Source: Channallabes apus (Eukaryota > Chordata > Actinopteri > Siluriformes > Clariidae). Taken from it: a DNA stretch of 64,000 bases. This document shows, piece after piece, positions 12,201-22,600 of this stretch. The stretch spans positions 6,303,967 to 6,367,966 of the forward strand of contig CM060113.1 in assembly GCA_030522415.1 (NCBI GenBank), in the 5' to 3' direction. Every line of letters starts with the position of its first letter. Position 1 is the first letter of the stretch. Position numbers and translations under genes: made by a program. The notes beneath the pieces are model-generated. The model worked only from the letters and a program-made list of their open reading frames with translations, was not told the origin of the DNA and did no database searches.

Positions 12201-15200
12201 CCCTCCTGATTTCTTATTCTTTTGCATGTTTGTCACACAAAATGTTTCTGATCATCAAACACATTTAACTATTAGTCAAAGATAACACAGGTAAACACAA
12301 AATGCAGTTTTTAAATGAATCCAAACCTACATGGCCCTGTGTGAAAAAGTAATTGCCCCCTGAACCTAATAACTGGTTGGGCCACCCTTAGCAGCAATAA
12401 CTGGAATCAAGCATTTGCGATAACTTGCAACGAGTCTTTTACAGCGCTCTGGAGGAATTTTGGCCCACTCATCTTTGCAGAATTGTTGTAATTCAGCTTT
12501 ATTTGAGGGTTTTCTAGCATGAACCGCCTTTTTAAGGTCATGCCACAACATCTCGATAGGATTCAGGTCAGGACTTTGACTAGGCCACTCCAAAGTCTTC
12601 ATTTTGTTTTTCTTCAGCCATTCAGAGGTGGATTTGCTGGTGTGTTTTGGGTCATTGTCCTGCTGCAGCACCCAAGATCACTTCAGCTTGAGTTGACGAA
12701 ACAGATGGCCGGACATTCTCCTTCAGGATTTTTTGGTAGAAAGTAGAATTCATGGTTCCATCTATCACAGCAAGCCTTCCAGGTCCTGAAGCAGCAAAAC
12801 AACCCCAGACCATCACACTACCACCACCATATTTTACTGTTGGTATGATGTTCTTTTTCTGAAATGCTGTGTTACTTTTAGCCAGATGTAACGGGACACG
12901 CACCTTCCAAAAAGTTCAACTTTTGTCTCGTCGTTCCACAAGGTATTTCCCCCAAAGTCTTGGCAATCATTGAGATGTTTTTTAGCAAAATTGAGACGAG
13001 CCTTAATTTTCTTTTTGCTTAAAAGTGGTTTGCGCCTTGGAAATCTGCCATGCAGGCCGTTTTTGCCCAGTCTCTTTCTTATGGTGGAGTCGTGAACACT
13101 GACCTTAATTGAGGCAAGTGAGGCCTGCAGTTCTTTAGATGTTGTCCTGGGGTCTTTTGTGGCCTCTCGGATGAGTCGTCTCTGCGCTCTTGGGGTAATT
13201 TTGGTCGGCCGGCCACTCCTGGGAAGGTTCACCACTGTTCCATGTTTTTGCCATTTGTGGATAATGGCTCTCACTGTGGTTCGCTGGAGTCCCAAAGCTT
13301 TAGAAATGGCTTTATAACCTTTACCAGACTGATAGATCTCAATTACTTTTGTTCTCATTTGTTCCTGAATTTCTTTGGATCTTGGCATGATGTCTAGCTT
13401 TTGAGGTGCTTTTGGTCTACTTCTCTGTGTCAGCTAGCTCCTATTTAAGTGATTTCTTGATTGAAACAGGTGTGGCAGTAATCAGGCCTGGGGGTGACTA
13501 CAGAAATTGAACTCAGGTGTGATAAACCACAGTTAAGTTATTTTTTAACAAGGGGGGCAATCACTTTTTCACACAGGGCCATGTAGATTTGGAGTTTTTT
13601 TTTCTCCCTTAATAACGTAAACATTCATTTAAAAACTGCATTTTGTGTTCAATTATGTTATCTTTGACTAATAGTTAACGGTTTTTGATGAGCAGAAACA
13701 TTTAAGTGTGACAAACATGCAAAAGAATAAGAAATCAGGAGGGGGCAAATAGTTTTTCACACCACTGTATATCTGGTCAATATTAGCCAATGCACCAGCA
13801 GTGTTCCACGCCCAGGTCAATGTCATGCTCCGGGACTTCATCAACCTTTTTATCTTCATCTACGTGGAGAATATCTTGATCTTTGTACATTCTTCCGAGA
13901 AGCATAAAGTGCATGTGCGTCAGGTGCTCTAGAGGCTCTTAGAGGACCAGTTTTTTGTCAAAACAGAGAAGTGCGAATTCCACTGCAGCACGGACTCCTT
14001 TCTTGGCTTCATCATCAATCGTGCTCATTTCATCTTTTATCAAAAGCTTTCCACACAACCCAAGCGGATTTCCTTCGCACCACGCCTCCAGGTTTGCAAG
14101 GCTCTGCCATCGACCATCCTCCCCTCTCACTGCATCATGGGGGTTTCCCCATTCATCTCTGAGTATCTAATTCATCATTGTTTTAATAAAACTTCTTAAA
14201 AATACCTGTATGTCTGCAATTAGGTTTCACATCAGCTCAGTCCTGCCCATGACAAAAATATCTGGTTATCCATTTCAAACAGAAGAATATGAATATAAAA
14301 ATGAATATAAATAACCTACCTCTACACAGTAAGCAAAAGAAATTTAAACAATGCTTAACCTTAATGCTTGTTTCAAAAGGAAAGTATCATTGTTTGTGCC
14401 GGGTGAAAGCTCCATCCAGTGTGTGTCCATTTGTCTGATCATTCCCAAACTACCCTGATATGCTCCAACAGCAAGTATCCACTTCCCCATAATCTAAAAC
14501 ATTAAATAAATTAACATATGAATAGGAACATTTACATGGGAATTACATTTTTAACACCTTTTAACATCTTTCAAAACTTTCTTCATTTTATATCAAATTA
14601 CAAATTAAATCATTTAGATCCAATTAAAGGAATGGGAACGAATGCTTTTCTGCAAAATACCTAAAGATACAATAAAAAAAATTGGTAGTTTATGTAACAA
14701 CCTCAGCAGCAATCTTATTTCCCCTCTCATCTGTTCCACCATTAGGTCTACCCCAGGTAGGGGGGCATATCTACTGTATGTTACAGCGAAGAGAGAAAAG
14801 CCAAAGAGAAAAATGTATTATAAAGAGTTATGTTGGAAAAAAAAGAAAGATTATGTTTCAAGGGGAAAAGGACTTTATGTTGATTATAAAGGGGGGAAAA
14901 TTGCATGTATTTTTTAAATTTATTTATATTTGTGAGACAAGGCCCATCTGCACGAGCAGCTTTATTTTTAAAACAGGAATTATCTTAAAGAAGTGCACAC
15001 ACTCGTTCCTGCAGTCTGTTACCACAACGCTAACGCTAACCCCTAAGCCTGTAATTCCCGTTAACATCGCGTGCTGCCTCAGGTACAGGCACTGGACTGA
15101 AAATAAGAGATTTAAATAAAGTGCTTTAGGAATCCATATTATTTGTAAAATTAGAGTTTGTGCTAAGTTAGCTAATCCCATTTTGTTAGCTTCGCAATAA

Positions 15201-16347
15201 TGGCAGCTAACACACAACAAGCTTATGCTAGCTAACAGTACTTTTTATGTCTTTGTTTGGTCTAACATTAGATCATGTCATTTGTCTGTACGCTTGCAAA
15301 GGGTTTTTACATCCACAAAGACCCCAAACACAAGTTTGCTAGCTGGAAGGGATGGGATTATTTGGAATAAGACATAAGTGGAAATGCTATACTACGTAGG
15401 TAACAGCACAGGAGATGCTACCGTTCTTGTTAGCTTGTCTGTTGATTAACAAACTTACTGTACACTCAAAATCACTGTAATATTGAAAATCAAGTGAAAA
15501 CTTCTAACGTAGTTGTGTTTTTATGAATATTGCATGTGTGTGCACGTTTTCTTGTTTGCATGACATTGCTTTGATGAGGATTCATAATTTTTGATTTTGT
15601 GTCCAGTCTCGTTGTGTCCAGGGAAGAGGATTAGCGCAAAGAAGAAAAACAATCGCTGCAATTCATGCAGGCCATTCCAGAACTATTTTAAGCTTTATAT
15701 TTTATTTTATATCCAGTACTAGTTTAAATGTTGGACCCATGGGATACCTTTTTTATTATTATTATTATTTTTTTACTCCAGTCTGGAGAGCTCTGGCACT
15801 TTGGTTCAAATTTCCCTAACATTTTGCCAGGATCATTTTAACAAAAAGTCATAGCCTAATCAAAGTCTGTTGAAACTCATAAACATCCCATAGATGATTA
15901 CTTAAGGACCATATTTCATACATAATTGACATATTAACTAATTAAAAACTAACTACAAGAGTAGTAAAAGCTCAGAATGTTAATGATCAGCCATTAAACA
16001 AACATGTGACATTGACCTCTTTACATGGTCACACCAACAGAGGACGGTAGAAACACATCAGTTCTAATTTTTGAGCATTTTCATTTTAAATGCTAATAGT
16101 CACAGGGAACATTTATAGTTGAATTTCCATGAAGGGTTCCTAAAACGTTACGAGTCTAAAGATTTTAAATCTAACTTTTTGTACAACGTGTTAAAGCTGA
16201 ACTTACTGAGCTGTGGTTGCTGTCCAGCTCCAGTGGCTTTGTGAGATCCTTACAGTTTATTGAGTTCCATACAGCTTCATTAAATATGAAGCTCAAATCC
16301 AGGCCAGTCAAGAGAGTCAGAGTGAAGATGTATATCAGGAAATCCAT
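9233..16347 (-). CDS. Lipocalin D, STBP/alpha-1-acid-glycoprotein-like, six exons
   Basis: Exons in transcript order are 16207-16347, 14360-14493, 11508-11575, 11305-11421, 9651-9752 and 9233-9279. They join in phase to 202 codons plus TAA. Exon 1 encodes a signal peptide ([20 protein letters not shown]) and the mature start with a Cys and the TKPLEL block. Exon 2 opens with IMGKW, the lipocalin GxW signature. Exon 5 carries the family block [12 protein letters not shown], and exon 6 starts ELC. The layout matches fish saxitoxin/tetrodotoxin-binding-protein-like and alpha-1-acid-glycoprotein-like proteins, which are secreted carriers of small hydrophobic ligands. The assignment is from recalled family features, not a search. 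Oddities: exon 1 has six extra codons near the mature N-terminus, exon 2 lacks one codon and exon 4 has two extra, relative to the three siblings. Intron 2 holds a gypsy relic split by a Tc1 element. The ATG was chosen because it precedes the signal peptide and lies about 45 bp from a TATA box. Confidence 0.8.
9795..9870 (-). repeat. SINE tail next to exon 5 of lipocalin D
   Basis: The remnant gggccttgctcaagggct and its surroundings align with equivalents at 20760-20880, 29880-30010 and 33150-33250 and, less clearly, 38485-38545. All lie just upstream of exon 5 on the minus strand. Confidence 0.55.
10520..11000 (+). mobile_element. Mariner relic in intron 4 of lipocalin D
   Basis: 10905-10990 encodes [12 protein letters not shown] and [13 protein letters not shown], a mariner catalytic-domain remnant. 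An equivalent relic occupies the same intron of lipocalin C, so the insertion predates the C/D split. Confidence 0.65.
11600..11852 (-). repeat. SINE-type repeat, copy 3
   Basis: Reverse orientation: tataccgctttatcctgtgt, gcctatcccaggagac, gactgtgggaggaaac. Truncated at its head. Intron 2 of lipocalin D. Confidence 0.7.
12177..13767 (-). mobile_element. Tc1-like transposon, 1.59 kb, copy 1
   Basis: The ends are inverted repeats beginning CAGTG and continuing GTGAAAAACTATTTGCC, flanked by TA at 12175-12176 and 13768-13769, the Tc1/mariner target duplication. It contains one transposase gene on the minus strand. It lies in intron 2 of lipocalin D, inside a gypsy reverse-transcriptase relic that it splits. 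Confidence 0.93.
12366..13388 (-). pseudogene. Tc1 transposase, two compensating frameshifts
   Basis: The N-terminus (from 13388) has the paired-like helix-turn-helix region and a GRPR-type hook (SGRPTK). The first catalytic Asp is present at codon 153 (NDETKVEL), although the residue before it is Asn rather than the Thr of copy 2. A one-base loss near 12890 shifts the frame, and a one-base gain near 12690 restores it, so about 65 codons are misread. The C-terminal part keeps [10 protein letters not shown] and [11 protein letters not shown], the second Asp and the Glu of the DD34E triad. This copy is not functional as read. Confidence 0.9.
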
Positions 16348-16390
16348 GGCAGATCCTCGCGCTGAACTACAAACAGGACACCAGCGAAAA

Positions 16391-16397
16391 CTTTATA
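16391..16397 (-). promoter_or_regulatory. TATA box of lipocalin D
   Basis: The minus strand reads TATAAAG here, 44 bp upstream of the start codon at 16347. The same motif occupies the same place upstream of lipocalins C and A. A CCAAT-type motif (ATTGG on the minus strand) lies near 16490, also shared with C. Confidence 0.7.
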
Positions 16398-17010
16398 CTC
16401 CCGTCGGTTTGGTCTAGCTGACTTTTATAGTGATGCAACAGGTCAAGAAAGTCTGTGGTAACTTTCTGTTATTGGTACAAAAAGCTCCCAATCGATGTGT
16501 ACAGTCCCTGAACTGCATGTTAAAAAACAGTTCAAAGGTTGTTCTTTTTTAAACCACCTTTTATTTACAACTACTATTATCGCCAGCTACGCAGCTACAA
16601 CACTAAACTTTTCAAAGATATTGTGTAAAAGGTGATTTCATGCCAATTCGGGTTGGAGGAATCCCAGTGTAACCATATAGTTTGGATTGTTTAAAGATAT
16701 TAAATACAAGGAGCGTTCAAGTCAACTTTCAAAGGCTGCAAACATTTTAAAGACTTACTTATTAATGAAAGGTTTATTCTAGTCAAATGTTGCTATTTCA
16801 AGAATATTGCAAATGAAAACTGTCTATTGGTAGATACAGTAATTTTACTTCTTTCAAGAAATCCCTAAAAACTAGCAAAATTATCTGCTAATCAGAGGGC
16901 GGAGCTGCTGCTTCCAATCTGTTAACGTTCATTTGATCATGTAATAGGTTTTACCATAAGTTCATCTAAAATGTAGACAATACAAACATGACACACGTTA
17001 CACAGAGCAC

Positions 17011-17016
17011 TTTATT
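17011..17016 (-). terminator. Polyadenylation signal of lipocalin C
   Basis: AATAAA on the minus strand lies 72 bp beyond the stop codon, in sequence aligned with the 3' flanks of lipocalins A and D. In lipocalin B the equivalent site is split by a MITE. Confidence 0.65.
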
Positions 17017-17087
17017 TCTAAAACTCCGTAAAGATGTTTAACAGGTCTCTCCATGGATAATTGTGGAACGAAGCCATTGTTCTGTTT

Positions 17088-17955
17088 TCAGTTTTGCTCT
17101 GCTTCAGTCTCCTTTGTATACTCCACGCACAATTCTGCAAAAACACAAATACACAGAATATCTGTTATAACCCATGTATTTATTACTGTTTACTGTATGT
17201 ATAATACAGTTAGTGTCAGGATTGTTGACCTGTATTAAACCAAGGTGTTACCCAGGACTTATGACAGATTTTCACATAAACAAACAGAATCAAATTCCTT
17301 GTGGGTGTCAACATAACCCGCAAATATAACCCGAGTATAATATAATCCGATTCTGATGTGTTGGAGGTATTCAACTTTGAAAGCAACACTGATTTGCTGA
17401 ATTTTAATTACTAGATTTTTTTTAAACTACTGTATCTCATAAACTACATGGTGTAATGGATTATTAGACATTTATAACTCAATGTTTCTGTCATTATTTA
17501 GAAATTTGATGCTTTTATACTGTACATAGACTATACTCGTGTAAGAACCCATCATTGACGGGTAAAGAGTTTGTAAAAATAGTTAAAAGATTACAGCTAA
17601 AAATTATTTGATGTTTTAGTATAATCAGTGATATTATTAGTTCAGCTTAAAGCCCACGTGCATGTCTGTCTGTCTACAGGCGTATTCTATTAATACAAAG
17701 AAGTTCTACTTCTTTCGGCATCAGCCAAATATTCTCTCTGTTCGATAATTCAGAGAGTGAATCGCAGATGGAAAAAATGGAAAAAAATAGACCAGGTACA
17801 TAAAGTTTACATTTTGTCTTAAAATGACTCCAGCTTCTTAAAATTCACTTACACCACTTCAGCACTGGTCACCAGCGGTTAGCACTGGCCTTGCACGTTC
17901 AAGATGTGTGTGCATGGAGTTTGGATGTTCTCCCCTTGCTTGTTGGGTTTTGTCT

Positions 17956-17988
<33 letters not shown>

Positions 17989-19579
17989 TCTGCAGTAGAT
18001 TGGCAGCCTGTCCAGAGCGTACCCTGCCTCGTGCCCTGAGTCTTGTGGGACAGGCCCCCCCAAACCCTACAATCAATCACCTGCACCAGTCAATCACTCA
18101 CTTATTGTCTGAGCCACTTTATCCGGTATACAGTGTGTTATAGACGATGAGCGAGTGTGTGAGCGAGTGGTGCAGGTCTTTGTTCACATTGAGCAAGTAG
18201 CGCATTAGTAGCTTATTTTAAAGTAGATATCTACAGTGTCTTGCAAAAGTATTCATACAGTATCTCCTTGTAGAACACTTGAACTACGAATCAGTGTGAT
18301 ATAAATATTTTCCCTCTCTTTACTGTTGAGCTGCAAAAATACAGACATAACAGCACACTGTACAGTATTAGCAAGACTTATACTCCCTCTTGTAGTGAGT
18401 GTTGGTAACAACACTGTTTCAACTTCCTTTTAAACAAGGCACTGTCTCTGTTGGAAACTGGTACTGTTTATCGATATTTTATAAACAAATCACACCATGA
18501 AGCAAAAAGAAACATTACATATATTATTAATTCAATCTATAAAATTCTAATTGTGCAAAATGAATAATATGTAGAGAGGATGCCCCAAAGTCACGTCTTT
18601 TATGTGGTATACCAACACAAAGTGGCACATATTTGTGTATGAATAAAAAATGATAAATGATATAAAAAAAAATTATAAATAAAAATCTGAAAAAGAGTGC
18701 GTTTGTATTCAGCCCCCTTTACTCTGATACCCCTCAACTTAAATCCAGTGGAACCTAATTGTCACCTAATTAGTAAATAGAGTTCCCCATGTTAGGGCCA
18801 AGAACTATAGGGTGCAGCACCGTCTTGTTTTCCTAAGGATTTTTTTCCAACTTTTGGGGCTTTTTGGGGGTGTTAACATGCTCAAAAACTCATGGAATCT
18901 GCTGCCATTAGGATGCCACGAGGGTCGCACGGGCCAGGGTCCTCAGTGGCCCCCACATGAGATTTTGCTGCATTGCTCATACACACTTGCACGTATGCAC
19001 ACGGAACTCTGTGGACATTTAGAGCTCATTGAGCTGAACAACCTTCGCATATTGAGTGACTTTATATTCAGTGACACGTTCAGTGACATCACATTGAGTG
19101 GTGTGATGCTTTTTTTCCTCAGACTATGCGGCCTATTCTACACACATACGCTACCGTTCAAAAGTTTGGGGTCACTTGTAAATTTCTTTGTTTTATTTAG
19201 TGATTTCTTTTCTACATTCTACAACAATACTGGGGATTTCTGTAATAGTTCCTGCAAGAACAGTATTGTGTCAAGTGCATTTGCAAAATCCGTCAAGCAC
19301 CATAATGAAACTGTCTCTCATGAAGGCCGTCCCAGGAGGACGAGACCAAAACCTACCTCTGCTGCAGACGAGAAGTTCATTTAGAGTTATCAGCCTGAAA
19401 AATGACCAATTAACAGCAGCTCAGATTAGAGGCGTTATGAAGTCTTTACAGAGCAGAAGTAGCAGAAACATCTCAATATCAACTGTTCAAAGGAGATTCA
19501 TGCAGTTTTTGGACGCCTTCAGCAAAACTTTACAATGTAGAAAGAAATAAACATCATACTCATACACATACACACATCT

Positions 19580-19631
<52 letters not shown>

Positions 19632-22600
19632 CAAGTCATGTCTCATACACACATCACAAATGTTAACACACAGACACACAAACATGCACAAACACATTTA
19701 ATCGTCACACACAGACTGACACACCCACATGTCTCAGACACACACACACACACCCACACACACACACACACACAAACACACACAGACAAATATTTAGGAC
19801 CCAAAACTGACATCCACATTTTAGTGCATAACACCAGTTTCTGAACATACTGTATGAGACAAACTGGATTTAAACTTCCCAGAAAAAATAAACATCCATT
19901 GATCTGCCCGATCATCTTTAAAGGTTCAGTTTTCATAGTCTACTTTCCCAGTTTTGGAGTAAAGCCATGATGTGTTGCGCTTTCGTTTCTGTTTCTTGAG
20001 GATATTGGCTGCTTGTAGGTGTGTTACAGTCATTTCTGTGTCTTTCATATACCCTGTCTATACTCTGTAAACAGTGTCGATTGTCTCTGTTGAGTGACGT
20101 CTATAGCCACGCCCACCTCTGGGAGAAAATCGCTAAATTAGGAGGAAAAAAAGCGCTAGGTATGGTGACATAATCTGGGACATAACTGCTCATAACTTTA
20201 TTCCAACATTTTGATTTTATTTATGATGCAGGTTTAACTTCAGGTAAATACCTGAGCACTACAAAAGTTTCATTAAATTCTCTACATTTACATTTAGGAG
20301 ACACTCTTATCCAGAGCGACTTACATTCTTATCTCATTACATATCTGAGCAGTTGAGGGTTAAGGGCCTTGCTCAAGGACCCAACAGTGGCAACTTGGTG
20401 GTTGTGGGATTTGAACCTGGGATCTTCCGAACCGTAGTCCAATGCCTTAAGCACTGAGCTACCCCTGGGCTGGACTAGTTTCATGTCCTCCAATGTACGA
20501 AATGTAAAGATATTATTGAAAGTGCGAGTTTTGACCAATGTACAGACAAAGCCTTTCTTTTATTGAGATAGATAAGACTCATACTGACCTGATGTTGTAT
20601 TGTAGAAGATGTACGGTTCAGGAAATCCCAGACACTTAGCTTGCTGTCTGAACAAATCCACGGCGGATGTTGAAACATTGCGTTCTCGAGCTACAACATT
20701 ACACACAGACATACTTTTTTTTACTGAAATATTTCGGAAATGTAATCTGCGGATGCACTTTACATTTACAGACCATGTAATCTTCCATTTTACAACCTTA
20801 TTTATCCAGAGCGACTTACATTTACCTACATTTACGCTATGAGTAGTTGAGTATTAAGGGCATTGATCAAGGGCCCAGCAGGATTCCACAACATATGACG
20901 TAACTATAAATTAATTATATGTAAAAATTATCATTGTTGCGGGACGTGACTTTTAAGTAACTAATTACAAAATTACTGTGTTTAAAAAGTAATCAGTTAC
21001 GTTACAGGGTTACTTTCTGATAAGAGTAACTAGTTCGAGTACTTTTCCATTGTAGAAAATGAAAACTCCTTTGTGATTCCTCATGCATGTTGTTTTAGTT
21101 AAGACCTTTAGAATTATTCTACCATCATCATTCAGCGAATTTTGGCCCATAATCTGTTAACTACTAAGACCCCTATCTCACCTACTAATACCCCTATCTC
21201 ACCTACTAATACCCCTATCTCACCCACTAATACCCCTATCTCACCTACTAATACCCCTATCTCACCTACTAATACCTATATCTCACCTACTAATACCCCT
21301 ATCTCACCTACTAATACCCCTATCTCACCTACTAATACCTATATCTCACCTACTAATACCCCTATCTCACCTACTAATACCCCTATCTCACCTACTAATA
21401 CCTATATCTCACCTACTAATACCCCAATCTCACCTACTAATACCCCTATCTCACCCACTAATACCCCTATCTCACCTACTAATACCCCTATCTCACCTAC
21501 TAATACCTATATCTCACCTACTAATACCCCAATCTCACCTACTAATACCCCTATCTCACCCACTAATACCCCTATCTCACCTACTAATACCCCTATCTCA
21601 CCTACTAATACCTATATCTCACCTACTAATACCCCTATCTCACCTACTAATACCCCTATCTCACCCACTAATACCCCTATCTCACCTACTAATACCTATA
21701 TCTCACCTACTAATACCCCTATCTCACCTACTAATACCCCTATCTCACCCACTAATACCCCTATCTCACCTACTAATAGCCCTATCTCACCTACTAATAC
21801 CCCTATCTCATCTACTAATACCCCTACCTCACCTACTAATACCCCTATCTCACCTACTAATACCCCTATCTCACCCACTAATACCCTTATCTCACCTACT
21901 AATACCCCTATCTCACCTACTAATACCCCTATCTCACCTACTAATACCCCTATCTCACCTACTAATACCTATATCTCACCTACTAATACCACTATCTCAC
22001 CTACTAATACCCCTATCTCACCTACTAATACCTATATCTCACCTACTAATACCCCTATCTCAGCTACTAATACCTATATCTCACCCACTAATACCCCTAT
22101 CTCACCCACTAAGACCCCTATCTCACCTACTAATACCCCAATCTCACCTACTAAGACCCCTATCTCACCTACTAATACCCCTATCTCACCTACTAATACC
22201 TATATCTCACCCACTAATACCCCTATCTCACCCACTAAGACCCCTATCTCACCTACTAATACCCCTATCTCACCTACTAATACCTATATCTCACCCACTA
22301 ATACCCCTATCTCACCTACTAAGACCCCTATCTCACCTACTAATACCCCTATCTCACCTACTAATACCCCTATCTCACCCACTAATACCCCTATCTCACC
22401 TACTAAGACCCCTATCTCACCTACTAATACCCCTATCTCACCTACTAATACCTATATCTCACCCACTAATACCCCTATCTCACCTACTAAGACCCCTATC
22501 TCACCTACTAATACCCCTATCTCACCTACTAATACCCCTATCTCACCTACTAATACCTATATCTCACCTACTAATACCCCTATCTCACCTACTAATACCC

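Larger units (their letters stand above)
11884..14254 (+). mobile_element. Decayed Ty3/gypsy fragment, RT plus LTR end
   Basis: On the plus strand, 11950-12172 encodes degraded RT blocks ([30 protein letters not shown]). After the Tc1 insertion, 13770-14030 continues with NAPAVFHA, a YVEN in place of YLDD, and FLGFIIN, with a stop at about 13931. A 3' LTR-like end follows (AATAAA near 14186, ending catgaca at 14254). It is old and heavily mutated and lies in intron 2 of lipocalin D. Confidence 0.75.

Noticed and set aside
19643..19936. Val-Cys repeat ORF on the minus strand
   Set aside because: Translation of a CA microsatellite.
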